A stretch of 64,000 bases of DNA from Acaryochloris sp. CCMEE 5410 (GCF_000238775.2 NZ_AFEJ02000001.1:1984001-2048000), one strand, 5' to 3'. Shown: positions 44,077 through 53,214, counted from the stretch's first letter. Made by a program: numbers and translations. Notes: a model not told the origin generated them from the sequence alone.

Positions 44077-44826
44077 TTATTGTAAGGGGAGATCGATTAT
44101 ATCTAGCCCCTGAGAGATCGCCTTCTGGATCGAGGGGGTTTGCTCTTGCTCTTGCAGCAACTGTAAATACTCTCGTATTTCTTGGGTTTGAATATCATCG
44201 AAGGGAGATGATTCAAGATAGCGACAAATTCTCCGAACAGCAATCAGTCGTTTGAGTGGATCGAGGGCAGTCAAATGATTGATCCAACCATCAAGTTGAC
44301 TGGTGGGGAGATGTCCCTGTTCTTGCTTGAGGAGTTGCCAGCCAAAGAGACCAAGAACCACTAACAACCCTAGTCCCTGCAACAGAATGGCGAATGCGAG
44401 TCCAAAGCTATTCGTGTCTTGCCAGATTTGCAAGGTTAAATAACTAGCGGCTAAGGACAATAGACCACCGCCAATAGCTATAACAGTGGTGGAGTGAGAG
44501 CTAGATAACCATTTGACAACTGCAGACCATGAGAAGAGTGGGGTTGCCAGCTGTTGTTGGATAAGCAGTGATGTCCCGATGCCTATGGATAGGGCAATCA
44601 GTAACATCCCGTTCCAGACCATCAGGCAGAATGCACTGGTGAGGGCCACGACCCAAATCCCTAGTCCCTGCCGACTAATCCCTTGAGAACAGCGATGAAC
44701 GAACTGTTTCAGTTGAGCCAACATGCTAGCCGTCACGTCTGACAAGAGTGTGTGTCTCACAGGTGAAATCACATGGTCGGCAAACCAATGCCATATATTT
44801 TGAGGGAGAGATGAAACTTTGGTCAT
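44077..44826 (-). CDS. Membrane protein with C-terminal helical domain
   Basis: 249 aa. Four to five hydrophobic segments (GIWVVALTSAFCLMVWNGMLLIALSIGIGTSLLI, VIAIGGGLLSLAASYLTLQI, LAFAILLQGLGLLVVLGLFGWQLL) lie between residues 55 and 155. A soluble helical C-terminus (LDGWINHLTALDPLKRLIAVRRICRYL) resembles an armadillo/HEAT-like fragment. Start ATG 44826. No signature of a transporter is seen. I do not recognise the family, although similar proteins appear conserved in cyanobacteria. Confidence 0.65.
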   Translation of the reverse strand: MTKVSSLPQNIWHWFADHVISPVRHTLLSDVTASMLAQLKQFVHRCSQGISRQGLGIWVVALTSAFCLMVWNGMLLIALSIGIGTSLLIQQQLATPLFSWSAVVKWLSSSHSTTVIAIGGGLLSLAASYLTLQIWQDTNSFGLAFAILLQGLGLLVVLGLFGWQLLKQEQGHLPTSQLDGWINHLTALDPLKRLIAVRRICRYLESSPFDDIQTQEIREYLQLLQEQEQTPSIQKAISQGLDIIDLPLQ

Positions 44827-44908
44827 GGATTTGACCTAATGCAGTCGTTACGAAATGGGAATGGAACGCTGAGGGACTTAAAGTGCTCAGTCTCTACACG
44901 AGTTTAAC

Positions 44909-45319
44909 CTACCATTTTCCATAGCTCCGACGCAGTTCTTGATTATCAAAACTGTATCGACCGGGTCCGTGTTGAGCGAGGAGCAGAAGCCCACCGATTA
45001 AACTCACGTTTTTGAAGAACTGAATTTGTTCCATTTGCTCAGCCAGGTTGAGATGGAACATCAACGTCGCAGGCACTAAAAAAACGATCAATGCGATCGC
45101 ACCCCAACGCGCCTTCAAACCGAGTAAGACGGAAAGCCCTCCACCCAGCAACAAGAGGATCGATCCAATGGCCATGACGAGGGCCAACCCAGCAGGAAGA
45201 CCCTTGCTAGTAATCGCCTGTTGAGTTCCTGCAAAATTGAAGCAGTGAGCAACGCCGGAACGGATAAAAACTGCCGATAGAAAACCTCTAGCAAATAGAG
45301 GTAATAGCCGATCAATCAT
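44909..45319 (-). CDS. DoxX-family membrane protein
   Basis: 136 aa with four helices (PLFARGFLSAVFIRSGVAH, AGLALVMAIGSILLLLGGGLSVLLGL, WGAIALIVFLVPATLMFHL, NVSLIGGLLLLAQHG). The spacing and the R-x-G and G-L-L-L-L/A-x-G-P-G-x-x-S motifs match DoxX. Members are small membrane proteins often linked to redox or detoxification. Start ATG 45319. Its activity is unknown. Confidence 0.85.
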   Translation of the reverse strand: MIDRLLPLFARGFLSAVFIRSGVAHCFNFAGTQQAITSKGLPAGLALVMAIGSILLLLGGGLSVLLGLKARWGAIALIVFLVPATLMFHLNLAEQMEQIQFFKNVSLIGGLLLLAQHGPGRYSFDNQELRRSYGKW

Positions 45320-45440
45320 GGCTGATTTCTCACTACTGGGTAACTCACTTTAACCTTATGCAAATTTGGATATTCGTCAACTACGGAATTAACCGGAGCG
45401 TTCCCCTTCACAAAACTATAATGGGGATTGAATTAATCGC

Positions 45441-46226
45441 TTGAGCTTGCCTGTGACTCCTTCTGACCTAGAAACAGCACCCTCCAAGGCCCCAACGGAT
45501 GCCACCATCCAGCCAGATGACGAGCTTAATGATGTGGAAATGTCATTGTTCGAGCATTTAGAGGAACTGCGTTTTCGAATTTTTTATGCGCTGATCGCGG
45601 TTGCGATCGCAATCGTCGGTTGCTTCTTTAAGGTCAACGTCATCGTCAAAGTTTTAGAGCGCCCAGCTCAAGGGGTTAAATTTCTACAGCTAGCACCTGG
45701 AGAATACTTCTTTGTCTCCCTCAAGGTCGCTGCCTATAGTGGCATTCTGGTAGCCAGCCCGTTTATCCTGTACCAAATTATTCAATTTGTGTTACCAGGA
45801 TTAACCCGTTCGGAGCGGCGGCTGTTAGGTCCGATTGTCCTCGGTTCCTCAGTGCTCTTTTTTGTAGGCATTTTATTTGCCTATGTGGCCCTGATTCCAG
45901 CAGCCCTCAATTTCTTCATCCAATATGGTGGAGATGTGGTTGAGCAGCTCTGGTCGATTGATCGCTACTTTGAATTCGTATTGCTGCTGTTGTTCAGTAC
46001 AGGGATTGCCTTCCAGATTCCCGTAATTCAGCTTTTATTAGGCTTAACAGGCATTGTCTCCAGTCGCCAAATGTTGTCTGGGTGGCGATACGTAATTCTT
46101 GGCGCTGCCATCCTGGGTGCGGTACTGACCCCCTCAACGGATCCCCTGACCCAAAGCTTGCTGGGGGGTGCTGTAGTGGGCCTCTATTTTGGAGGCATTG
46201 GTTTAGTCATACTGACGGGCCACTAG
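45441..46226 (+). CDS. tatC: Sec-independent protein translocase TatC
   Basis: About 261 aa; TTG 45441 or GTG 45453 may be used. After a hydrophilic N-terminus (about 1-35), the TatC core has [21 protein letters not shown] near 34-54, then [49 protein letters not shown] (the conserved P and E region) and [43 protein letters not shown]. Six membrane segments are seen. TatC binds twin-arginine signals and inserts folded proteins such as the Rieske protein, whose gene is 0.6 kb downstream. Confidence 0.95.
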   Translation: MSLPVTPSDLETAPSKAPTDATIQPDDELNDVEMSLFEHLEELRFRIFYALIAVAIAIVGCFFKVNVIVKVLERPAQGVKFLQLAPGEYFFVSLKVAAYSGILVASPFILYQIIQFVLPGLTRSERRLLGPIVLGSSVLFFVGILFAYVALIPAALNFFIQYGGDVVEQLWSIDRYFEFVLLLLFSTGIAFQIPVIQLLLGLTGIVSSRQMLSGWRYVILGAAILGAVLTPSTDPLTQSLLGGAVVGLYFGGIGLVILTGH

Positions 46227-46232
46227 TCGGAC

Positions 46233-46550
46233 CTAGAACTGCTCCAGCAGCCATTCAGAAGTCCTCCCGCCCAGTTCTAAGGGGATGCTGACGGCTTTCC
46301 CCAACCGGGGCCGTTGTTTCGTGGCTTGAATATATTCTTCGACTTGCTGGACCGCATCCCACCCCCGTATATAGGTTGCGATCGCACCTAAATGCTCAAA
46401 ATATTCGGGTTCCGACATGGGAAATGAAGCTTGTTCTAGATATCGCCACATGACTTGAACAAAGATTTTGCCTTGGGTGCGGCGCAGCTGAATATCGTAA
46501 GACCGCCCCCATTTATTGATCAGGAGTTGATGCAGTTCTTCGCCGGTCAT
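46233..46550 (-). CDS. DUF3067-family protein
   Basis: 105 aa, soluble, no signal. The sequence MTGEELHQLLINKWGRSYDIQLRRTQGKIFVQVMWRYLEQASFPMSEPEYFEHLGAIATYIRGW is the DUF3067 core conserved from cyanobacteria to plastids. Placement between tatC and petC hints at a role in thylakoid or b6f biogenesis, inferred from context. It is convergent with tatC with only 6 bp between stops. Confidence 0.85.
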   Translation of the reverse strand: MTGEELHQLLINKWGRSYDIQLRRTQGKIFVQVMWRYLEQASFPMSEPEYFEHLGAIATYIRGWDAVQQVEEYIQATKQRPRLGKAVSIPLELGGRTSEWLLEQF

Positions 46551-46859
46551 CCGCCTTCATCCCATGTCAGTGAAGTCTCTATTCTGTCGTGTCCTGGAAG
46601 GGAGAAGCAACCTCACAGATAAGGTAGATCCTGGGATTGGCCGCAATGAATTTACATTTCGTATGAAATACGGGCTCATCAAGTGTGATAATAATGTCAA
46701 GAAATGTTATGACACCTGATGGTGATTTGCAACATGTCTTTAACTCAGGCATCGATCACAGATCAACCCTGAGTTAGGAATACACTATTCCGAGCATGAG
46801 CAATTCCATAGGGTCAGGCTCTAATGCTGTCCATTACATCAGTAACATCACCGTAAATC
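46551..46859. other. Upstream region of petC
   Basis: 309 bp with the promoters of petC and, on the other strand, the DUF3067 gene. No clear consensus promoter, riboswitch or small gene is seen. Confidence 0.5.
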
Positions 46860-47399
46860 ATGGCTCAAGTCTCTGGATCTTCTGACGTCCCCGATATGGG
46901 GCGGCGTCAATTTATGAATTTGCTGACCTTTGGTGCAATTACCGGCACCGCGTTAGGTGGGTTATACCCTGTCGTCAGGTACTTTATTCCTCCTTCGAGT
47001 GGAGGAACTGGGGGCGGGCTAAATGCCAAAGACGCTCTCGGTAACGACGTTGTGGTTAGTGAATTCTTAGCAGAACATAGCCCGGGTGACCGCACTTTAA
47101 CCCAAGGTTTCAAAGGAGATCCAACCTACGTTGTTGTCACAGATAGCAATGAGATCGCAGACTATGGTCTAAATGCGGTCTGTACTCACTTGGGTTGTGT
47201 TGTTCCCTGGAATGCAGGCCAAAACAAATATATTTGCCCTTGTCATGGGTCACAGTATGATTCAACCGGCAAGGTGGTGCGGGGGCCTGCACCATTATCT
47301 TTGGCCCTCGTGCATGCAGAAGATGTAGATGGCAAGCTGGTGTTCACAACCTGGACAGAAACTGATTTCCGTACAGATAAGGATCCCTGGTGGGTCTAA
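46860..47399 (+). CDS. petC: Cytochrome b6f Rieske iron-sulfur protein
   Basis: 179 aa. A twin-arginine-type signal anchor ([30 protein letters not shown]) leads to a Gly-rich hinge ([16 protein letters not shown]). The Rieske fold has box I CTHLGC and box II CPCHGS, with the two His/two Cys cluster ligands and the extra disulfide Cys pair. It transfers electrons from plastoquinol to cytochrome f. Length is normal. Only 73 bp separate it from petA, and the two are an operon. Confidence 0.97.
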   Translation: MAQVSGSSDVPDMGRRQFMNLLTFGAITGTALGGLYPVVRYFIPPSSGGTGGGLNAKDALGNDVVVSEFLAEHSPGDRTLTQGFKGDPTYVVVTDSNEIADYGLNAVCTHLGCVVPWNAGQNKYICPCHGSQYDSTGKVVRGPAPLSLALVHAEDVDGKLVFTTWTETDFRTDKDPWWV

Positions 47400-47472
47400 G
47401 TTTCCTTGAACGTTTAAGCTAATTTATCCCTTCTGCCCCGTCACATCTTGTCAGGTTTCAATTGATAGACTA

Positions 47473-48420
47473 ATGAAGCAAAGCCTTTTATCCGTCTTGA
47501 CGAAAAAGAGCCTTCGCCTCCTGGCTGCGCTCTTCCTTGTCGTCACTAGCGTCTTTTCCTTACCCCAAGCTGCTCAGGCTTTCCCGATCTACGCTCAACA
47601 GGCCTACGATAGCCCTAGAGAAGCCAACGGTCGTATTGTTTGTGCTAACTGCCACCTTGCAGCCAAGCCCACCCAAGTGGAAGTTCCCCAGGCCGTCTTA
47701 CCCGATACAGTGTTTGAGGCCGTTGTCAAAATTCCTTATGACACGGATGCCCAGCAAGTCCTAGGGAGCGGTGACCTAGGTCCTCTAAATGTTGGTGCAG
47801 TTCTGATGCTGCCTGATGGCTTCCAAATTGCCCCCGATGATCGGATTCCTGAAAAGATGAAGGAAGAGATTAACGGTGTCTTTTACCAGAAGTACAAGCC
47901 TGATACAGATAATGTAATCGTTGTCGGTCCTCTATCGGGTGCCGACCACCAGGAAATTATCTTCCCCGTCCTTTCTCCGGACCCAGCAACAGACCCTAAT
48001 ATTCACTTTGGTAAATACTCTGTTCATGCAGGCGGTAACCGTGGGCGCGGTCAGATTTATCCCACAGGTGACAAGACGAACGTCAATGCTGTTACCTCTC
48101 CGGCTGCTGGTTTAGTCAGCAGCGTCAGTGAAAATTCCGTGACCATCACCACTAATGATGGTCAGACTGTCACTGAGTCGATTCCCGCTGGTTTAGAAGT
48201 TGTGGTCTCAGAAGGACAGGCTGTGGCTGATGGTGCCCCCCTCAGTTCTGACCCCAACGTGGGTGGTTTTGGTCAAAAAGATACCGAAATTGTGTTGCAG
48301 AGTGGCACTCGGATTAAGTGGTTGATGGTCTTCTTCTCAGCCATTATGATTTCTCAAACGCTTCTGGTTCTGAAGAAGAAGCAAGTCGAGAAAGTCCAAG
48401 CTGCCGAAATGAACTTCTAG
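47473..48420 (+). CDS. petA: Cytochrome f (apocytochrome)
   Basis: 315 aa. The signal peptide (SLRLLAALFLVVTSVFSLPQAAQA) is cleaved after AQA, so the mature chain starts FPIYAQQAY. The heme c attachment site is CANCH near residue 57. The large soluble domain contains the conserved VPQAVLPDTVFEAVVKIPYD, and the C-terminal anchor is WLMVFFSAIMISQTLLVLKKKQVEKV. Heme iron is coordinated by the CANCH His and the alpha-amino group of the first mature residue. That residue is predicted to be Phe here, where Tyr is usual. Confidence 0.97.
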   Translation: MKQSLLSVLTKKSLRLLAALFLVVTSVFSLPQAAQAFPIYAQQAYDSPREANGRIVCANCHLAAKPTQVEVPQAVLPDTVFEAVVKIPYDTDAQQVLGSGDLGPLNVGAVLMLPDGFQIAPDDRIPEKMKEEINGVFYQKYKPDTDNVIVVGPLSGADHQEIIFPVLSPDPATDPNIHFGKYSVHAGGNRGRGQIYPTGDKTNVNAVTSPAAGLVSSVSENSVTITTNDGQTVTESIPAGLEVVVSEGQAVADGAPLSSDPNVGGFGQKDTEIVLQSGTRIKWLMVFFSAIMISQTLLVLKKKQVEKVQAAEMNF

Positions 48421-48449
48421 CACATCCCTCGATTCATTTCTTTGAAATC

Positions 48450-48486
48450 AGCAGGATTTCCTTTCATAGGGAATCCTGCTTTTTTA
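48450..48486 (+). terminator. Rho-independent terminator of petCA
   Basis: The stem AGCAGGATTTCC pairs imperfectly with GGGAATCCTGCT around a short loop and is followed by six T, 30 bp after the petA stop. Confidence 0.85.
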
Positions 48487-48676
48487 ATGCTTGACCAAGG
48501 AGACTCATCTGGCCCATAGTTCCTAGCCTTTGAGATTGGCTGCTCACTGGCGCTTTAGATACACTGGGAAGCCGCGTTCAACGTCACCAGGCCGATACAA
48601 GCCCTTCGACTTTAGTAGAATTCCTGTTACTTCCGCTTAGTGGCACGATTCTACTGAACTTGAACGGTTGCAAGTG

Positions 48677-50002
48677 ATGAATACAAAACGCTGGTGGTGG
48701 ATTTCTTCAGGAACCTCAATTTTCTTTATCGTGCTGATTGGTCTGATGTGGTTTCGGATTGATCATTCATATCAGCCCAACTTAGAGCAGCTTGCACAGG
48801 AAGGCGAGATTATTCCCCACCTAAAAAAGCGTGGGGTATCCCTAAAGGAATCCGATGCGATTCCAACAGGGGTCTTTTTACAGTCTCTCAAGTTCAACAA
48901 TGCCACTGAAGTAAATATTACGGGCTATATTTGGCAGAAGTATAATAAATCAGTCTTTGCCGATATTCCTGCCGACCAGGACGTGCCGGTTGGGTTTATA
49001 TTGCCAGAAGCCGTTGATTCGGGTGAGAATCTAGAACCCCAACAAGCCTATCGACGTGCCATTAATGATCAAGAAGAGGTGATTGGTTGGTATTTTGAAT
49101 CAACCTTAAAGCAGCGCTTTAACTATCAAAAATACCCGCTTGACCACAAAACCGTTTGGATCCGAATTTGGGGTAAAGACTTTGGTCGAAGTAACGTCCT
49201 GGTTCCCGATCTCAAGGCTTATTCGTCCACTCAACCTGGAGATGCCTTTGGGTTTGATAAAAGTATTGTGCTGGGGGATTGGAAAGTCGAAGAGACATTT
49301 TTTGATTTCAAAACGCCCCGGTATGACATGGATTTTGGCTTGGGTAAACCCCTGCCAGAAACACCAGAACTCTATTTCAATATTGTGCTTAGACGAGAAT
49401 TTTTAGGAGCCTTTATTGTCAACTTAGTTCCACTGCTGATTTCAGCCATTTTATTGTTTGCAACATTGCTGACTATCACTGCTAGGGAAGGGCAAGCAGA
49501 TATTTTTGGCTTCAATACCTCTGGAGTGTTGGGGGTGTGTTCAGCATTATTCTTCGTTGTGCTGATTGCCCATATTCAGATTCGGCAAGAGTTTCCAGGA
49601 TCTGGAATTATTTATATAGAGTATTTCTATCTGGCCATGTATACGGCTTTACTCGGGGTGGCAGTGGATGCCTACTTATTTACTCATGATAAGTATTCCA
49701 GCCAGTTCAAGTTCATTTCCTATGAAGACAACATCATTCCCAAACTGATTTTTTGGCCGACGTTATTAGGGGCTTCAACTTTTTATTCATTTCTGATTTT
49801 GAAGCCCTTTCATCCCTATGAAACCTATGTACCTGATTTAAAAGCAACCCATATTCTGCCACCATCAGATCAGCCTGTGGTCAACTTAGATCATTCTGAT
49901 ACCCAGGCTGTTGAGTTTACACCTGAGCATGCTTCAAAGGTCATGGTGACTTCTAGTAGGCAACCACAGGGACAGAGTTTTTACCAATTTTCTAGAGACT
50001 GA
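48677..50002 (+). CDS. Pentameric ligand-gated ion channel-like membrane protein
   Basis: 441 aa from ATG 48677 (TTG 48668 is possible). An N-terminal hydrophobic helix (WWISSGTSIFFIVLIGLMWF) precedes a roughly 220-residue extracytoplasmic beta domain. That domain contains FNYQKYPLDHKTVWIRIWGKDF near 155, like the F-P-x-D loop of Cys-loop receptors. Four helices follow: FLGAFIVNLVPLLISAILLFATLLTI, then SGVLGVCSALFFVVLIAHIQIRQEFP, IIYIEYFYLAMYTALLGVAVDAYLF and LIFWPTLLGASTFYSFLIL. The segment LIAHIxxxxxxP...Y is very like M2-M3 of the bacterial channel GLIC as I recall it. A roughly 60-residue C-terminal tail is extra. The channel role is inferred; ligand and ion selectivity are unknown. Confidence 0.65.
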   Translation: MNTKRWWWISSGTSIFFIVLIGLMWFRIDHSYQPNLEQLAQEGEIIPHLKKRGVSLKESDAIPTGVFLQSLKFNNATEVNITGYIWQKYNKSVFADIPADQDVPVGFILPEAVDSGENLEPQQAYRRAINDQEEVIGWYFESTLKQRFNYQKYPLDHKTVWIRIWGKDFGRSNVLVPDLKAYSSTQPGDAFGFDKSIVLGDWKVEETFFDFKTPRYDMDFGLGKPLPETPELYFNIVLRREFLGAFIVNLVPLLISAILLFATLLTITAREGQADIFGFNTSGVLGVCSALFFVVLIAHIQIRQEFPGSGIIYIEYFYLAMYTALLGVAVDAYLFTHDKYSSQFKFISYEDNIIPKLIFWPTLLGASTFYSFLILKPFHPYETYVPDLKATHILPPSDQPVVNLDHSDTQAVEFTPEHASKVMVTSSRQPQGQSFYQFSRD

Positions 50003-50025
50003 CCCTTAATCAGTTTTCTGCTATG

Positions 50026-50069
50026 GTCGCTGGCTCTCTTGCCCTAGCTAGGGCAAGAGAGCCAGCGAC
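50026..50069. repeat. 44-bp perfect palindrome between convergent genes
   Basis: The left arm begins GTCGCTGGCTCTCTTGCCCT and is followed at once by its exact reverse complement, 22 bases per arm with no loop. It lies between the stop of the channel-like gene and the stop of the ABC exporter. It could form a cruciform or a long RNA hairpin and serve as a two-way terminator. Confidence 0.9.
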
Positions 50070-50073
50070 TGGA

Positions 50074-51891
50074 CTATACCCGTAATTCACCGGTTTCTTG
50101 CAGAGTATGGAGTCGATGATAAATACCACCCTGGTGCAGCAGTTGATCATGGTTCCCCACCTCTGCAATCCGGCCTTGATCGAGAACGACAATTTGATCT
50201 GCCTCTCGCACAGTGCTCAGACGGTGGGCGATAATGATCAGCGTTCGCGTTCCGAGCAGAGAACGCATGGCGAGTTGAATCGTGCGTTCCGACTCATAGT
50301 CAAGGCTGGAGGTTGCCTCATCAAAAACCAGAACATCTGGATTGACGATCAAGGCCCGAGCAATACCCAGGCGCTGGCGTTGCCCGCCTGATAGTCTGAC
50401 CCCTCGTTCGCCCACAACGGTGGCATAGCCTTGAGGAAGCTGGTGGACAAACTCTTCCACCTTGGCAATGGCACAAGCGGATTGAACTTGCTCAAAACTG
50501 ACGGTGGGATTCCCGTAGGTGAGATTTTCGAGAATGGTACCGTTAAAGATATCGACATCTTGATGAACGATGGCTAATCGGCGGCGATATCGGCTCACAT
50601 CCAGGGATCGGATATCTTGACCATCCATGAGAATCTCTCCTGCATGGGGTTCGAAATAGCGAAATAGGAGTTTGACTAAGGTGGATTTCCCCGAGCCTGA
50701 TCGTCCAACCAAGGCAACGGTTTGGCGCGGCTTAATGGTCAGATTGATATCTTGTAGTATGGGTTGCTGTGGATCATAGCCAAAGCTAACCTGTTGCAGT
50801 TCCAGATGGCCAGAGAACCGATAGGGATTTTGGTGGACTGGCTCTTGACTGAGACTAGATGCATCCGCACCATCGGATTGCTGCATAAATTCATGGAGTC
50901 GCAACATGGAGGCATAGCGACGGGCAAAGATTTCGGCCACCATACTTAAGGGCTCAATTTCGGCATAGGCCATGCTGGAGATAGTCAGCGTGGTGACAAA
51001 GTGCCCCAGAGAAATATCGCCCCGGACTGTTGCCATCAGGGTGAGGGTCAGGACTCCAAAGACACAAGCTTGCACGATGGTTCGTTGCCAGGTAGCAAGC
51101 TTGACATAGCCTTTGTGAATTCGAAAGAGGACCACCTGCATTTCACGATCAAGCCGCTGCTGCTGGCGTTCTAGTTCGGCAGCTTCTGTAGCAAATGCTT
51201 TGACGGTTTTGATATTGGTAATGATTTCTGAGGTGCGACTCTCGGTATTTTCGATATAGCGATCGAGAACTTCTTCTCGCTTGATCAGTAACCGTAAGTC
51301 CCACAGGCTAAAGGTGAAAATGACGATAAATGAGATCAGAAAAATAATAGCGATGGGCCACTCAATCAAACCAATGATGATGAAAATGCCCAGAACTCGC
51401 ATGAGCTTGGGAATAAACTGTCCGGCAATTTCGGGATAGGTCCAGGTGTGGTTTGTTACGCCCCTAGCAACCCGGCCTGCAATACGCCCAGGATTATTTT
51501 CATCGTAGAAATCTAGGGGCAGAGTGAGGATTTTTTTGAGGACTTGGCGGGTGCGATCGCGTTTTGCCCTTAACGGTATCGCCCAGTGAAACCAGCTGCC
51601 AATCCAGGGTTGAATCGGAGCCCGCACCACCGTCACCACAAAGATGATACCGAGCAACGTCCACAAGGATAGGGAACGGTTGATGGGTAAACGGGTGATC
51701 GCCGAAATTTGAACGATTAAGGCTTGCAGGGGTGCATCCAAAGGCTGTCGAGACAGCACATTGAGTATTTGACCAATGGCGTAAGGAACCACCAGGTCAA
51801 TCACTTCAAACAAGCTGGCGGCGGCAATGCTGAGCAAAGAAATCCCCCAGTATTGCCGATAGTATCGGACAATATCTTTGTAGCTGGCCAT
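50074..51891 (-). CDS. ABC exporter (membrane domain fused to ATPase)
   Basis: 605 aa. Six membrane helices lie in residues about 15-315. The ATPase domain has Walker A LVGRSGSGKSTLVKLL near 395, signature LSGGQRQRLGIARAL near 500, Walker B DVLVFDEATSSLDYESE near 521, and an H-loop IIIAHRLSTV. It is a half-transporter, so it should work as a homodimer or with a partner, exporting lipid, peptide or drug. No partner gene is adjacent. The substrate is unknown. Start ATG 51891. Confidence 0.92.
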   Translation of the reverse strand: MASYKDIVRYYRQYWGISLLSIAAASLFEVIDLVVPYAIGQILNVLSRQPLDAPLQALIVQISAITRLPINRSLSLWTLLGIIFVVTVVRAPIQPWIGSWFHWAIPLRAKRDRTRQVLKKILTLPLDFYDENNPGRIAGRVARGVTNHTWTYPEIAGQFIPKLMRVLGIFIIIGLIEWPIAIIFLISFIVIFTFSLWDLRLLIKREEVLDRYIENTESRTSEIITNIKTVKAFATEAAELERQQQRLDREMQVVLFRIHKGYVKLATWQRTIVQACVFGVLTLTLMATVRGDISLGHFVTTLTISSMAYAEIEPLSMVAEIFARRYASMLRLHEFMQQSDGADASSLSQEPVHQNPYRFSGHLELQQVSFGYDPQQPILQDINLTIKPRQTVALVGRSGSGKSTLVKLLFRYFEPHAGEILMDGQDIRSLDVSRYRRRLAIVHQDVDIFNGTILENLTYGNPTVSFEQVQSACAIAKVEEFVHQLPQGYATVVGERGVRLSGGQRQRLGIARALIVNPDVLVFDEATSSLDYESERTIQLAMRSLLGTRTLIIIAHRLSTVREADQIVVLDQGRIAEVGNHDQLLHQGGIYHRLHTLQETGELRV

Positions 51892-52078
51892 GATGTTGAA
51901 AACTTATCCTGCCAGGTAAATCTCTGGATTAGCAGGCTCCCATTGCATACTACAACATAATACAAGATCCTGCATAGACCTTGTATTTTAGGTTTTAGAC
52001 TGGGTTGTTTAAGCCAACTGACAGCTCAAAGATATCGAAACAGATTTCAGTTCGCTTACGTTTTTGCTTCTATCCTCG

Positions 52079-52270
52079 TCAGGATGCTGACCCGCTCATG
52101 AAATGGCTTAGCAACATATTGGCTAACTGATTAGACATCACCTTAATCCCAAGCAGCACCATACCGAGTGTGATTAACTCAATAGCCTGTAACTTTTGAG
52201 GGTGGCCCTGTGTCGATGAGGAGATATCTAAATGTAGGCGAATAGCAGTTGAGGATAAGAGAGTAAACAT
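52079..52270 (-). CDS. Possible small membrane-type protein, 63 aa
   Basis: The start ATG 52270 is preceded by AGGAG with five-base spacing, a strong ribosome site. The C-terminal half has an amphipathic/hydrophobic stretch (LQAIELITLGMVLLGIKVM). There is no known family. A second very small ORF lies just upstream on the same strand (52471-52328), so a two-gene unit is possible. Confidence 0.4.
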   Translation of the reverse strand: MFTLLSSTAIRLHLDISSSTQGHPQKLQAIELITLGMVLLGIKVMSNQLANMLLSHFMSGSAS

Positions 52271-52327
52271 AGCTTCTCCTAGGCTGTGAGAGCGAATAAA
52301 AAACAGCTAAGACTTAATGGCTATCGA

Positions 52328-52471
52328 TCATGAGACAGGCTGGTTAGTTTCTGCGGCTCGTTTGTTCAGGTAATTCGTATTTTTATGATTGACATACTGT
52401 CGTAATGACAACGCCTTATCTAAATCATAGTCATAACGAGTATGATTTAGCAAGTCTCTATCTTTATCCAT
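52328..52471 (-). CDS. Possible small protein, 47 aa
   Basis: Very short, hydrophilic, with MDKDRDLLNHTRYDYDLDKA at the start. It has an even amino-acid make-up and no low complexity, which favours coding. No clear ribosome site precedes ATG 52471. An inverted repeat (CTAAATCATA at 52420-52429, TATGATTTAG at 52441-52450) falls inside. Weakly supported. Confidence 0.3.
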   Translation of the reverse strand: MDKDRDLLNHTRYDYDLDKALSLRQYVNHKNTNYLNKRAAETNQPVS

Positions 52472-52657
52472 TGTGTGTGAAGATTGATCAAAGCTAGTTT
52501 GAGTATCGGATCAGCCGAGAAGGTCCCTGGGACATCACCTTCAAGTCTGCTTTATCGAAGATATAGACCAGCGTCAGGAAAATTTCGTTTATCCTGAACA
52601 ATAGGTCGAGCCGTTGTTGTGAGACGAGCTGCGACCTATCAATTCAGAGATCGAATC

Positions 52658-53161
52658 ATGAAAAGAAGAGCCTTACTAAGGGTAGGAACAGTATTAATGG
52701 GAACAACAGGATTTTCGAGTCTTTTACCCAAGTGGTTTTCTGGGAAAGCCATAGCCGCCGAAGTGTTCGAAGTCACTAAAACTGAACAAGAGTGGCGTCA
52801 GGCTCTAACCTCACAGCAATTTCACGTCTTACGCGAGAAAGGAACAGAACGTCCTCGTAGCAGCCCTTTAGATAAGGAATATGGCGAGGGGCTTTATCGC
52901 TGTGCCGGATGTGATTTACCGCTGTTTACTTCCGAGGCTAAGTTCAATAGCGGTACTGGCTGGCCAAGTTTTTATGCGCCCATTGAGAATGCAGTCGCTA
53001 CCTCCGTCGACTTTGATCTCGTTCTCCCTCGAACAGAGGTTCACTGTCGTCGCTGCGGTGGGCATCTAGGTCATGTCTTTAATGATGGTCCCCGACCAAC
53101 TGGAAAACGCTACTGTATGAACGGTGTATCTCTCAAATTTGTGCCAGGAGAGTCAATCTAA
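52658..53161 (+). CDS. msrB: Exported peptide-methionine (R)-S-oxide reductase
   Basis: 167 aa from ATG 52658; an upstream GTG at 52619 is less likely because the twin-arginine signal MKRRALLRVGTVLMGTTGF begins at the ATG. The MsrB core has the zinc Cys pairs CAGC and CRRC, the conserved FNSGTGWPSFY, HLGHVFNDGP and the catalytic Cys in RYCMNGVSL. It reduces methionine-R-sulfoxide in proteins. The RR signal implies folded export, so it protects periplasmic or lumenal proteins. Its likely translocase TatC is encoded 7 kb away. Confidence 0.93.
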   Translation: MKRRALLRVGTVLMGTTGFSSLLPKWFSGKAIAAEVFEVTKTEQEWRQALTSQQFHVLREKGTERPRSSPLDKEYGEGLYRCAGCDLPLFTSEAKFNSGTGWPSFYAPIENAVATSVDFDLVLPRTEVHCRRCGGHLGHVFNDGPRPTGKRYCMNGVSLKFVPGESI

Positions 53162-53214
53162 ATCTGCCAACACTAATCCTACTAACTCTGGCATCACCAG
53201 CAAGTAGGGGTTGA

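Noticed and set aside
52420..52450. 10-bp inverted repeat as an operator for msrB
   Set aside because: It is more than 200 bp from the msrB start and lies inside a possible small ORF; no link can be supported.
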